Of a DNA stretch of 64,000 nucleotides, positions 47,476-56,666 are shown in pieces. The DNA is from Streptomyces sp. yr375 (GTDB lineage Bacteria; Actinomycetota; Actinomycetes; Streptomycetales; Streptomycetaceae). The notes under the pieces are model-generated. The model was not told where the DNA came from, searched no databases, and was given only the letters and a program-made list of their open reading frames with translations. Location: positions 1 to 64,000 of the forward strand of contig NZ_FOFF01000005.1 in the NCBI RefSeq assembly GCF_900110755.1, read 5' to 3'. How positions within the stretch are numbered: the stretch's first letter is position 1; each line of letters starts with the position of its first letter. The position numbers were made by a program, and so were the translations under genes.

Positions 47476-48528
47476 ATGGCATCGATCCGTGAACGGGCCC
47501 GCGGCGCCCTGCTCGGCCTCGCCGTGGGCGACGCGCTCGGCGCACCCGCCGAGAACATGAAGCCGTCCGAGATCCGCGCCCGCTGGGGCCGCATCACGGG
47601 CTACGTCAGCGAGACACCGGCCGGTACGGACGACACGGAGTACGCGATCTTCTCCGGCCTGCTCCTCGCCCGCCACGGCTCCGCGCTCACCCCGGCCCAC
47701 GTGGAGGCGGCCTGGCACCAGTGGATCGCCGACCTCGACGAGGGCCCGTTCCGCGGCGCCGGTTTCAGCGAGCGCGGCACCCTGGAGAACCTCCGCCGGG
47801 GCCTGGCGGCGCCGATCTCGGCCCAGCACCGGCACGCCTGGAGCGACGGTCTGGCGATGCGCGCGGCCCCCTTCGGCGTCTTCGCCGCGGGCCGCCCGGC
47901 GGAAGCGGCCCGGCTGGTCGCCATCGACGGCGCGGTCAGCCACGACGGCGAGGGCATCTACGGCGGCCAGGCGGTCGCGGCGGGCGTGGCGGCGGCGATG
48001 GCGGGCGCGCCGGCGATCGCGGTGGTGGCCTCGGCGCTGGCGGTGATCCCCGAGGACTCCTGGACGGCACGCTCCCTGCGCCGGGCGGTGACGGTGGCCC
48101 ACCGGGGCGAACGGGCGGTGCGCTCCGCCGTCGTCATCGGCGGCTACCCCTGGACCGACCTGGCCCCCGAAGCGGTCGCCCTCGCCTTCGGCGCCTACGC
48201 GGCGGCCGACGGCGACTTCCGCGAGGCCGTCCTCACCGCCGTGAACATGGGCCGCGACGCGGACACGACGGCGGCGGTGGCGGGCGCCCTGGCCGGCGCG
48301 ACCCGGGGCGTCACTGCGATCCCACCGGAGTGGTCGTCCGCGATCGGCCCGGCCCGCGGCACCTGCCTCCCCTCGATGGCCGGCCACCACGTCCTGGACG
48401 TGGCCGAACTCCTGGTCCCCGAGGAGGGCGGCAAATGGGGCGAGGACATGGTCGCGGACGAACTGATCCCGACCTCGATGCGCCCGGCCCTGACGACGAC
48501 CACCGAAAAGGCGGAGGCACGACGGTGA
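47476..48528 (+). CDS. ADP-ribosylglycohydrolase-family protein 1
   Basis: The 350-residue all-helical protein has the family start RARGALLGLAVGDALGAP, the first metal site in AGTDDTEYAI and the second in NMGRDADTTAAVAGALAGA. All ligands of the dinuclear Mg centre look intact. The family removes ADP-ribose or related N-glycosides from proteins or small molecules. GAAGGAG lies ten bases before ATG 47476. The stop overlaps gene 2 (GTGA). It heads a seven-gene coupled operon. Confidence 0.9.
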   Translation: MASIRERARGALLGLAVGDALGAPAENMKPSEIRARWGRITGYVSETPAGTDDTEYAIFSGLLLARHGSALTPAHVEAAWHQWIADLDEGPFRGAGFSERGTLENLRRGLAAPISAQHRHAWSDGLAMRAAPFGVFAAGRPAEAARLVAIDGAVSHDGEGIYGGQAVAAGVAAAMAGAPAIAVVASALAVIPEDSWTARSLRRAVTVAHRGERAVRSAVVIGGYPWTDLAPEAVALAFGAYAAADGDFREAVLTAVNMGRDADTTAAVAGALAGATRGVTAIPPEWSSAIGPARGTCLPSMAGHHVLDVAELLVPEEGGKWGEDMVADELIPTSMRPALTTTTEKAEARR

Positions 48529-49883
48529 ACCCCCCGAGCCCCTGGGCAGAGGACCCGACCGGAGCAGCAACGGCAACGGCAACCCTGAACGCAACCGACA
48601 CCACCCCCCGCACCACCGACCACCCACCCGCAGCCGCAGCCGCCGACGGCGGGCGCCCCCCACAGGGGCCACCCGCACCCGACGACGAAAGCCGCACGGG
48701 TGGTGCCGGTGGGAACAAAACGGCCGAGGGCGAAGCCGAGGCCGCTGTCGGCAACGCCCCGCACCTACAGGGCACCCGAGTGGAAGGACTGCTGCTGGGC
48801 CTGGCCGCAGGCGACGCCGCCGGCTGGCCCGCAGCCCGCCACCGCGCCGCCCGCATGCCCGAGTGGACCCGCCGCCTCACCCGAGAACTCGACACCTTCG
48901 CCGAACACAACGCCACCACCACCCTCCCCGTCCCCATCGCCCTCAACCAACCCCCCCAACCCCTCCGCCTCGGCCCCTCCGACGACGCCGAGTGGGCGGC
49001 CTTCGCCGCCGAGGCGGTGCTGCGGGCCGGCGACGACAGCGCCCTCGGCGACCTCAGCAGGGCCCGCCGGATGCGCGCCGCGATCGACCTCACCTGGAAC
49101 GCGATCGCCAGCGAGGTCGCGGCGGCAGCCGACCGCGCCCCCGAGGTCGAGTCCGCCGTCCTCCCCCTCCGTGCCCGCATCTCCGTCCGCGCCGGCCTCG
49201 GCAACCTCGCCGCCGGTCTGCGGCCCCCCGCCACCGGCCACGACAACCCCCACTACTTCGACGACGCGGCCTGCGTACGCGCCTGCGTCCTCGCCGTCGC
49301 CCACCCCGGCGACCCCCGACTCGCCGCCGACCTCGCCGAGTTCGACGCCCGCTACTCCCAGGACGGCGACGGCGTGCACGGCGCCCGCGCGATGGCGGCG
49401 GCCGTCTCGCTGGCCCTGGTCGGCGCGGACCCCGAGACCTGCGTGGCGGCGGCGCTCGCCGAACTCCCCGAGCACACGGAGATCGGCCGCAACGCCCGCC
49501 ACGCGCTCGAGCTGGCCCACGACGCCGACAGCGCCTTCGCGCTCGTTCCCCTCCTGGAACACCAGATCGTCGACCACGTCTACAGCTACGGCATCGCGGC
49601 GGCGGAGACGGTCCCGGTGGCCCTGGCCCTGGTGACGGCGTCCGGCGGCCGGATCGCCGAAGCGGTACCGGCGGCGGCCTGCCTCTCCCGGGTCGCGGAC
49701 TCGGCCCCGGCCCTCGCGGGCGCGCTGACGGGCGCGTTGGGCGGCGGCGCGGCGATCCCCGCCGCGTGGCGCGACAGTTGCCGCACCCTCTCCGGCTGCG
49801 TACTCCCCCGTCTCACCGGCACCGACCTGGTGGAACTCGCCGAACTCCTGGAAGCCACACAACCGGCCCCACCAGGAGGATGA
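48525..49883 (+). CDS. ADP-ribosylglycohydrolase-family protein 2 (degenerate metal sites)
   Basis: The 452-residue protein starts with about 80 disordered residues rich in Ala, Thr, Pro and Gly, then VEGLLLGLAAGDAAGWP opens the family fold. The first metal motif, usually TDDT, reads GPSDDAEWAAFA. The second, usually GxDxDT, has become RVADSAPALAGALTGALGG, with at least one aspartate lost. The enzyme may be weak or non-catalytic, perhaps a partner subunit. Coupled to genes 1 and 3. Confidence 0.82.
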   Translation: MNPPSPWAEDPTGAATATATLNATDTTPRTTDHPPAAAAADGGRPPQGPPAPDDESRTGGAGGNKTAEGEAEAAVGNAPHLQGTRVEGLLLGLAAGDAAGWPAARHRAARMPEWTRRLTRELDTFAEHNATTTLPVPIALNQPPQPLRLGPSDDAEWAAFAAEAVLRAGDDSALGDLSRARRMRAAIDLTWNAIASEVAAAADRAPEVESAVLPLRARISVRAGLGNLAAGLRPPATGHDNPHYFDDAACVRACVLAVAHPGDPRLAADLAEFDARYSQDGDGVHGARAMAAAVSLALVGADPETCVAAALAELPEHTEIGRNARHALELAHDADSAFALVPLLEHQIVDHVYSYGIAAAETVPVALALVTASGGRIAEAVPAAACLSRVADSAPALAGALTGALGGGAAIPAAWRDSCRTLSGCVLPRLTGTDLVELAELLEATQPAPPGG

Positions 49884-49891
49884 TTCGGGCC

Positions 49892-51085
49892 ATGACGCCC
49901 GAAGCACGAAAAAGCAGCACAGCACAGGAAAGAAACCAGCAAACCCTAGAAGAACGCATCACCGGCGCCCTCGTGGGAGCTGCCGTGGGCGACGCCCTCG
50001 GCGGCCCCGTCGAGGGCTACTCCCCCGACCGGATCCTCGAACGCCACGGCGGCCGGGTGCACGGCATCGTCGGCCCCTGGAACGGCGACGACTGGCGCAC
50101 CGCCCGCCCCATCGCCCCGTACCACAAGGGCGACGGCCACATCACCGACGACACCTTGATGACGCACGCGCTGATCAGGGTCTACGCCACGGTCCGCGAC
50201 CACCTGGACGCATACGCGATCACCGACCACCTGGTCCCGGACCTGATGACGACCCCCCGCTGGATCCCGGAGCTGGAGGCCGAGGCCCTCCCCCTGCAGC
50301 GGATCTTCCTGGCGGAGAAATGGCTGGTGACGAGACTCCACTACGGCCATGCCGACCCGCGCGAGGCCGGCGTCGGCAACATCGTCAACTGCGGTGCGGC
50401 GATGTACATGGCCCCGGTGGGCCTGGTCAACGCGGCCGACCCGGCGGGCGCGTACGCCGAGGCGCTGGACATCGCGGGCGCCCACCAGTCGTCGTACGGC
50501 CGGGAGGCGGCCGGGGTCTTCGCGGCGGCGGTCGCGGCGGCCTGCGCGCCGGAGGCGACCCCGGAGTCGGTGGTGGCGACCTGTCTGTCCCTGGCGAAGG
50601 ACGGCACGCGCGAGGCGATCGAGAAGGTCTGCGAAGAGGCCGTCCGGCACACCGACTTCGAGTCCGCGCTGACCCCGCTGCGGGAGGCGGTGACGCCGTA
50701 CGACACGGTGGGCCCCGACTACCGTCGGCCGTCCCTGGCCGCCCGCCGCCCCTCGCGCCTGCACGCGATCGAGGAACTCCCGGTCGCGCTGGGCATGTTG
50801 CTGGTGGCGGGCGGCGACTACCGGCAGGCGGTCCTGGGCTCCGTCAACTACGGCCGTGACTGCGACTCGATCGCGACGATGGCGGGCGCGGTGGCCGGCG
50901 CCCTGGGCTCGCCGGTCCCGGACGACTGGTCGAAGCGGGTCGCCGAGGCCAGCCGCCTCGATCTCTGGCAGCCGGCGACGGCACTCGCCGAGGTCACCCG
51001 GGAGATCTTCGACCGCGACGTGCGCCGCCGCCGTACCCACGAGCGGGCGTTCGCCGCCCTCGGAGGCCCGCGATGCTCCGACTGA
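49892..51085 (+). CDS. ADP-ribosylglycohydrolase-family protein 3
   Basis: The 397-residue protein has ITGALVGAAVGDALGGPVEG, the first metal site HITDDTLMTHALI and the second NYGRDCDSIATMAGAVAGAL, all complete. A family insert includes GNIVNCGAAMYMAPVGLVN. ATG 49892 is chosen; ATG 49880 overlaps the previous stop but would leave no room for the AGGAGG site (49874-49879). Its 3' end overlaps gene 4 by 13 bp. Confidence 0.9.
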   Translation: MTPEARKSSTAQERNQQTLEERITGALVGAAVGDALGGPVEGYSPDRILERHGGRVHGIVGPWNGDDWRTARPIAPYHKGDGHITDDTLMTHALIRVYATVRDHLDAYAITDHLVPDLMTTPRWIPELEAEALPLQRIFLAEKWLVTRLHYGHADPREAGVGNIVNCGAAMYMAPVGLVNAADPAGAYAEALDIAGAHQSSYGREAAGVFAAAVAAACAPEATPESVVATCLSLAKDGTREAIEKVCEEAVRHTDFESALTPLREAVTPYDTVGPDYRRPSLAARRPSRLHAIEELPVALGMLLVAGGDYRQAVLGSVNYGRDCDSIATMAGAVAGALGSPVPDDWSKRVAEASRLDLWQPATALAEVTREIFDRDVRRRRTHERAFAALGGPRCSD

Positions 51086-52470
51086 CCTGGGTCCAGCCGG
51101 AGGACCTCCTCGGCCACGAACTGCGCCAGGCCGCGCAGGACGGCCGGGAGCCGTGGGCGATCGCCGCCCGCTGGAAGGCGGCGGGCGGCTGCGAGGCCCC
51201 GCCCATGGCAGGCGCCTCCCCCGGGCCCGCCTCCCGCTACCTGCGTCTGCTCGCGGACGACCTCCTGGACGAACTGGCGGACCTGCCCAGCGCGTTGGCG
51301 GACGACGAGCCGACGGACCTGGACCGGATCAGGTCCCGCTGCCCCCACTGGCCGACCCCACCGACCGGCACCGACGCCCCCGCCCCCGCCCCCGCCCAGG
51401 AGACCTCCCCGGCCCGTCTGGAAGCGGCCTGGCTGGGCCGGGCCGTCGGCTGCCTCCTCGGCAAGCCCGTCGAGAAACTTGCCCTGGACGCCATCCGCGC
51501 CCTCGCCCAAGCCGCCGGAAACTGGCCCCTGACCGACTACTTCACCGCCCGAGGCGTCCCCGAGGCGCTCCTCGCGGCCCACCCCTGGAACCGCCGCTCG
51601 GCCACCACCTCCCTCGCCGAGAACATCGACGGCATGCCCGAGGACGACGACCTCAACTACCCCCTCCTCAACCTCCTCCTGCTCCAGCGTCACGGCAGGA
51701 ACTTCACCACCTCGGACGTCGCCCGGCTCTGGCTGGACGAACTCCCGGCGGGCCGCACCTTCACCGCCGAACGCGTCGCCCTGCGCAACCTCCTCACCGG
51801 CCTCGAACCCCCGCACACCGCCCGCCACCGCAACCCCTTCCGCGAGTGGATCGGCGCCCTCATCCGCGCCGACGTCCACGGCTGGACCCACCCCGGCGAC
51901 CCGGCGGCGGCGGCCGAACAGGCCCACCGCGACGCCACCCTCACCCACACCGCCAACGGCGTCTACGCGGCGATGTTCACGGCGGCCACCATCGCCGCGG
52001 CCACGACCGGCACCCACGACGTCCACGCCTGCCTGCGCATCGGTCTGACCGTGATCCCACCCCGCTCACGCCTCTCGAAGGCCGTCACCCACGCGGTCCA
52101 ACTGGCCCTGGAACACGCCGACTTCGACACGGTCGTGGACGAACTCCACGCCATCCACCGGGCTTACCACTGGGTCCACGCGATCCCCAACACCGCCCTG
52201 ATCGCCGCCGCCCTCACCCACGCCGACGGCGACTTCACCGGCTCCGTCTGCCGTGCCGTGTCCGGCGGCTGGGACACCGACTCCAACGGCGCCACGGCGG
52301 GCAGCGTCGCCGGCCTCCTCGCCGGCGACCCGGCCGCCCTCCCCGACCGCTGGACGGCCCCCCTCAAGAACCGCCTGGCCACCTCCGTCGCCGACCTGAA
52401 CGGCGTCGGCTTCGACACCCTCGCCCACCTGACCTGGTCCCTCACCCACCGGGAGGCTTCCCGCCCATGA
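51073..52470 (+). CDS. ADP-ribosylglycohydrolase-family protein 4
   Basis: The 465-residue protein has its own N-terminal ~110 residues (MLRLTWVQPEDLLGHELRQA) and then the family fold (LEAAWLGRAVGCLLGKPVEK). The first metal motif is MPEDDDLNYPLL, a variant of TDDT, and the second is GGWDTDSNGATAGSVAGLL, intact. The altered first site suggests a different substrate from genes 1 and 3. It overlaps both neighbours. Confidence 0.87.
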   Translation: MLRLTWVQPEDLLGHELRQAAQDGREPWAIAARWKAAGGCEAPPMAGASPGPASRYLRLLADDLLDELADLPSALADDEPTDLDRIRSRCPHWPTPPTGTDAPAPAPAQETSPARLEAAWLGRAVGCLLGKPVEKLALDAIRALAQAAGNWPLTDYFTARGVPEALLAAHPWNRRSATTSLAENIDGMPEDDDLNYPLLNLLLLQRHGRNFTTSDVARLWLDELPAGRTFTAERVALRNLLTGLEPPHTARHRNPFREWIGALIRADVHGWTHPGDPAAAAEQAHRDATLTHTANGVYAAMFTAATIAAATTGTHDVHACLRIGLTVIPPRSRLSKAVTHAVQLALEHADFDTVVDELHAIHRAYHWVHAIPNTALIAAALTHADGDFTGSVCRAVSGGWDTDSNGATAGSVAGLLAGDPAALPDRWTAPLKNRLATSVADLNGVGFDTLAHLTWSLTHREASRP

Positions 52471-53360
52471 CCGACATCGTCGTGCTCGGCAGCACGAACA
52501 TGGACCTCGTCGCCTACGTAGAGAAACCCCCGCAGCGCGGGGAGACCGTGACGGGACGGGAGTTCCGTACGATCCCCGGCGGCAAGGGCGCCAACCAGGC
52601 GACCGCCGCCGCCCACGCGGGCGCCACCGTCTCGCTGATCGGCGCGGTCGGCAACGACGCCTTCGGCTCCCACCTGCGCTCCACCCTCGAACACTCCGGC
52701 GTGAACACCGACCACCTGCGCACCGTCGAGTTCCCCTCCGGCACCGCGCACATCGTCGTCGACGACGAGGGCGGCAACGCGATCGTCGTCGTCCCCGGCG
52801 CGAACGGCACCGTCGACCACCTCGTCCCCGGCGACGAAGTCCTCATCGGCTCCGCCGACGTCCTCCTGCTCCAGCTCGAAGTCCCCCTGGCGGCGGTCGT
52901 CGCCGGCGCCCGGGCGGCCCGCGCCCACGGCGTCCGGACGATCCTCACCCCGGCCCCCGCCCAGCCCCTCCCGCCCGAACTCCTCGCCGCTGTCGACCTG
53001 TTGGTGCCCAACGAGCACGAGGCCACCGCCCTCACCGGCCGCACCGACCCGCGCGAGGCGGCCACCGCCCTGCTGGCGAGCGTCCCGCAGGTGATCGTCA
53101 CGCTGGGCGCGGCCGGCAGCCTCTACGCGGCCCGCGGCGCCGAACCCGTCATCGTCCCCGCCCCGCAGGTCACCGCCGTCGACTCGACCGGCGCGGGCGA
53201 CACCTTCGTCGGCGCTCTCGCCGTGGCCCTCGGCGAGGACCGCCCGGTACCCGAGGCCCTGGCCTGGGCCGCCGCGGCAGCCGCCCTCTCGGTGCAGCGG
53301 CCGGGCGCTTCCGCGTCGATGCCGTACCGCTCCGAGATCGACAAGCAGCACGCCTCATGA
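52467..53360 (+). CDS. Ribokinase-like PfkB-family sugar kinase
   Basis: The 297-residue kinase has the PfkB signatures GGKGANQATAAAHAG near residue 40 and DSTGAGDTFVGALAVA near 240, with the catalytic aspartate in GAGD. Overall form is that of ribokinase (N-terminal VVLGSTNMDLV). Next to four glycohydrolases, ribose released from an N-glycoside would be a fitting substrate. ATGA overlaps on both sides. Confidence 0.88.
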   Translation: MTDIVVLGSTNMDLVAYVEKPPQRGETVTGREFRTIPGGKGANQATAAAHAGATVSLIGAVGNDAFGSHLRSTLEHSGVNTDHLRTVEFPSGTAHIVVDDEGGNAIVVVPGANGTVDHLVPGDEVLIGSADVLLLQLEVPLAAVVAGARAARAHGVRTILTPAPAQPLPPELLAAVDLLVPNEHEATALTGRTDPREAATALLASVPQVIVTLGAAGSLYAARGAEPVIVPAPQVTAVDSTGAGDTFVGALAVALGEDRPVPEALAWAAAAAALSVQRPGASASMPYRSEIDKQHAS

Positions 53361-54553
53361 CCGAGCGGACCAGCCCCCTGCACGGCGTGCGGGTCCTCGA
53401 CCTGGCCACCCTCTTCGCCGGTCCGCTCGCCGCGACCATGCTCGGCGACTTCGGCGCGGAGGTCGTCAAGGTCGAGCACCCCGCCCAGCCCGACCCGTCC
53501 CGGGGCCACGGCCCGTCCAAGGACGGCGTGGGCCTGTGGTGGAAGCTCCTCGGCCGCAACAAGCGCACCATCACCCTGAACCTCTCCAAGCCCGGCGGGC
53601 GCGCCACCCTCCTGCGTCTCGCCGCCACCGCCGACGTGATCATCGAGAACTTCCGGCCCGGCACCCTGGAGAAATGGGATCTCGGCTGGGAGGACCTGTC
53701 GGCGGCCAACCCGCGCCTGGTCCTCGCCCGGGTCACCGCGTTCGGCCAGTTCGGCCCCTACGCGCACCGCCCCGGCTTCGGCACCCTCGCCGAGGCGATG
53801 AGCGGTTTCGCCGCGATCACCGGCGAACCGGACGCCTCCCCGACCCTCCCGCCCTTCGGCCTCGCCGACTCCATCGCGGGCCTGGCCACCGCCTACGCCG
53901 TCATGACCGCGCTCGCCGCCCGCGACCGCACCGGCGAGGGCCAGGTCGTCGACATGGCGATCATCGAGCCCATCCTCACCGTCCTCGGCCCCCAGCCCCT
54001 CTGGTACGACCAGCTCGGCTACGTCCAGGCCCGTACCGGCAACCGGTCCGCCAACAACGCCCCGCGCAACACCTACCGCACCGCCGACGGCACCTGGGTC
54101 GCCGTCTCGACCTCCGCGCAGTCGGTCGCGGAGCGCGTGCTGCGCCTGGTCGGCCGCCCCGACCTGATCGACGAGCCCTGGTTCGCGACGGGCGCCGACC
54201 GGGCCGCCCACGCCGACGTCCTCGACGCGGCGGTCGGCACCTGGATCGCCGCCCGCACCCGCGCCGACGTGCTGGCCGCCTTCGAGAAGGCGGAGGCGGC
54301 GATCGCCCCCGTCCAGGACGTCCGGGACGTGATGACCGACCCCCAGTACCAGGCCCTCGACACGATCACCGCGGTCGACGACCCGGAACTGGGCCGGATC
54401 CGCATGCAGAACGTCCTCTTCCGGCTCTCCTCGACCCCCGGCGCGATCCGCTGGAGCGGCCGCCCGCACGGCGCCGACACCGACACGGTCCTGACGGAAC
54501 TCGGTCTGACCCCGGCCGAGCTGACGTCCCTCCGCGAAGAGGGCGCCCTATGA
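53357..54553 (+). CDS. Class III (CaiB/BaiF) CoA-transferase
   Basis: The 398-residue protein has the family start GVRVLDLATLFAGPLAATML, NKRTITLNLSKPGGR and the likely catalytic D171 in FGLADSIAGLATAY. The family moves CoA between carboxylic acids through an aspartyl-CoA intermediate. The acids are unknown here. It is coupled by ATGA to both the kinase and the CitE-like gene. Confidence 0.9.
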   Translation: MTERTSPLHGVRVLDLATLFAGPLAATMLGDFGAEVVKVEHPAQPDPSRGHGPSKDGVGLWWKLLGRNKRTITLNLSKPGGRATLLRLAATADVIIENFRPGTLEKWDLGWEDLSAANPRLVLARVTAFGQFGPYAHRPGFGTLAEAMSGFAAITGEPDASPTLPPFGLADSIAGLATAYAVMTALAARDRTGEGQVVDMAIIEPILTVLGPQPLWYDQLGYVQARTGNRSANNAPRNTYRTADGTWVAVSTSAQSVAERVLRLVGRPDLIDEPWFATGADRAAHADVLDAAVGTWIAARTRADVLAAFEKAEAAIAPVQDVRDVMTDPQYQALDTITAVDDPELGRIRMQNVLFRLSSTPGAIRWSGRPHGADTDTVLTELGLTPAELTSLREEGAL

Positions 54554-55395
54554 CGACACCGGCGACGACACCCCCGCTGACCTGGCTGTACGCCCCCGGC
54601 GACCGCCCGCAGACCGTCACCAAGGCGCTCGCCTGCGGCGCCGACGTCGTCATCATCGACCTGGAGGACGCGGTCGCCCCGGACCGCAAGGAGTACGCCC
54701 GCACGGCCACCGCCGAACGCCTCTGCGAACCCCAGCCGGTGCCCGTCCACGTCCGGGTGAACGCCCTGGACAGCCCCTTCGCCGCGGCGGACCTGCGCGC
54801 CATGGCCGCCCTCCCCGGCGTCTGCGGCCTGCGCCTGCCGAAGGTGACGTCCCCGCACCAGATCACCCGGGTCGCCGAGACCGTGCCCCCGACCGACCGT
54901 GGAGCCACCCCCCTCCACGCCCTCCTGGAAACCGCCCTCGGCATCGAGCACGCCTACGCCATCGCCTGCGCCCACCCCTCCCTGCGCGGCATCGCCCTCG
55001 GCGAGGCGGACCTGCGCGCCGACCTGGGCCTGCGCGACGACGCGGGCCTCGACTGGTCCCGCTCCCGGGTCGTCGTCGCCGCCCGGGCCGCGGGCCTCGC
55101 GCCGCCGCCGCAGTCGGTGCACCCCGACATCCGCGACCTGGCGGGCCTGGCCACCACCTGCGCCCACGGCCGCACCCTCGGCTTCCTGGGCCGCGCCGCC
55201 ATCCACCCCCGCCAGCTCCCGATCATCGAACGGGCCTACCTGCCCACCGAACAGGAACTGGAAGAGGCCGAGACGATCGTCAAGGCCGCGGCGAGGGACC
55301 AGGGCGCCCAGGCCCTCCCGGACGGCCGCTTCATCGACGCGGCGGTGGTGGCGACAGCCCAACGCACCCTGTCCCTGGCACCCCGCAGGGCCTGA
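54550..55395 (+). CDS. CitE/HpcH-family acyl-CoA lyase
   Basis: The 281-residue TIM-barrel enzyme has LYAPGDRPQTVTKAL, the metal-binding DLEDAVAPDRK, the RVNALDS substrate loop and the ETALGIEHAYAIA region. Such enzymes split or form beta-hydroxyacyl-CoA esters such as citramalyl- or malyl-CoA, or act on CoA thioesters as hydrolases. With the CoA-transferase before it, it may activate and split a dicarboxylic acid. Last gene of the operon, followed by a strong hairpin. Confidence 0.88.
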   Translation: MTTPATTPPLTWLYAPGDRPQTVTKALACGADVVIIDLEDAVAPDRKEYARTATAERLCEPQPVPVHVRVNALDSPFAAADLRAMAALPGVCGLRLPKVTSPHQITRVAETVPPTDRGATPLHALLETALGIEHAYAIACAHPSLRGIALGEADLRADLGLRDDAGLDWSRSRVVVAARAAGLAPPPQSVHPDIRDLAGLATTCAHGRTLGFLGRAAIHPRQLPIIERAYLPTEQELEEAETIVKAAARDQGAQALPDGRFIDAAVVATAQRTLSLAPRRA

Positions 55396-55404
55396 CTCCC
55401 CCAC

Positions 55405-55445
55405 ACGACGGAGGGCGCCCGGCAAACCCGGGCGCCCTCCGTCGT
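55405..55445. terminator. Strong bidirectional terminator
   Basis: An 18-bp perfect stem (55405-55422 with 55428-55445) with a CAAAC loop lies between the converging CitE-like gene and lgt. Confidence 0.92.
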
Positions 55446-55459
55446 CGTACAGCCGACCG

Positions 55460-56572
55460 TCAGCTCTTCTTACCCGCCGACTCAGCCTCACCCTTGACCT
55501 CGGCCTTGACTTCGGTCTCGGCTTCGTCGCCGGCGTCGCCCTTGGCGTCCGAGGCCTTCGCCTCACCCGCGGACTCGTCCTTGGCCGCGTCCTTCTTCTC
55601 GTCCTTGGACTCGACATCCTTGGACTCGACATCCTTGGACTCGGCGTCCTTGGACTCGGCGTCCTTGGACTCGACATCCTTGGACTCGTCCTTCGACTTG
55701 CCCTCACCGTCGGCCTCGGCACCGGCCTCGGCCGCACCGCCGGAGGCATCCTCGGGGACGACCGGCTCCACGATCTCCTCACGCCCCGGCCGCTTGATCG
55801 CCGAGATCACGATGTACGTCACCGCGAGCACGAACACGATCAGCGCGGTCCAGACGTTCAGACGCAGGCCCAGGATGTGGTGGGCGTCGTCGACGCGCAT
55901 GTTCTCGATCCACGCGCGGCCCGCGCAGTACGCGGCGACGTACAGCGCGAACGCCCGGCCGTGACCCAGCTTGAAGCGGCGGTCGGCCCACATGACGAGG
56001 AGCGCGACGCCGATGCACCACAGCGACTCGTACAGGAACGTCGGGTGGTAGTAGCCGGGCACCCGGCCGTCCACCGAGGACGTGATGTGCAGGGCCCAGG
56101 GGACGTCGGTCTCCCTGCCGTACAGCTCCTGGTTGAACCAGTTGCCCCAGCGGCCGATGGCCTGGGCGAGGGCGATGCCCGGCGCGATGGCGTCGGCGTA
56201 CGCGGGCAGGGCGATGCCCCGGCGGCGACAGCCGATCCACGCGCCCACCGCGCCGAGCGCGATCGCGCCCCAGATGCCGAGGCCGCCCTGCCAGACCTTG
56301 AAGGCGTCCACCCAGTCACGGCCCTCGCTGAAGTACAGCTCGTAGTCCGTGATCACGTGGTAGAGCCGACCGCCGACCAGCCCGAAGGGCACCGCCCAGA
56401 CGGCGATGTCGGCGACCGTGCCGGCCCGCCCGCCCCGGGCGACCCAGCGCCGGTTGCCGAGCCAGACCCCGACGAAGACGCCGATGATGATGCAGAACGC
56501 GTAGCCGCGCAGCGGAACGGGGCCGAGATACAGCACTCCGTGCGACGGGCTGGGGATGTAGGCAAGTTCCAT
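55460..56572 (-). CDS. lgt: Prolipoprotein diacylglyceryl transferase with repeat-rich tail
   Basis: The 370-residue membrane enzyme moves diacylglycerol from phosphatidylglycerol to the lipobox cysteine of prolipoproteins. Seven membrane helices and the motifs VWQGGLGIWGAIALG, IGRWGNWFNQELYG and HPTFLYES are present. After residue ~270 comes a charged cytoplasmic tail of about 100 residues. It includes six near-identical ESKD(V/A) units coded by a 15-bp repeat (about 55603-55695), then a Lys/Glu/Ala-rich end. The tail is not needed for the catalytic core. Confidence 0.95.
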   Translation of the reverse strand: MELAYIPSPSHGVLYLGPVPLRGYAFCIIIGVFVGVWLGNRRWVARGGRAGTVADIAVWAVPFGLVGGRLYHVITDYELYFSEGRDWVDAFKVWQGGLGIWGAIALGAVGAWIGCRRRGIALPAYADAIAPGIALAQAIGRWGNWFNQELYGRETDVPWALHITSSVDGRVPGYYHPTFLYESLWCIGVALLVMWADRRFKLGHGRAFALYVAAYCAGRAWIENMRVDDAHHILGLRLNVWTALIVFVLAVTYIVISAIKRPGREEIVEPVVPEDASGGAAEAGAEADGEGKSKDESKDVESKDAESKDAESKDVESKDVESKDEKKDAAKDESAGEAKASDAKGDAGDEAETEVKAEVKGEAESAGKKS

Positions 56573-56666
56573 AGCAGGTTCGACGCTACCCTGCCGGACC
56601 GGGCGGACGGCGGGCAGCCCGGCTACGGCTCCATAACGGGAAGGTGTGAAAGGGAATCACCCTTTG

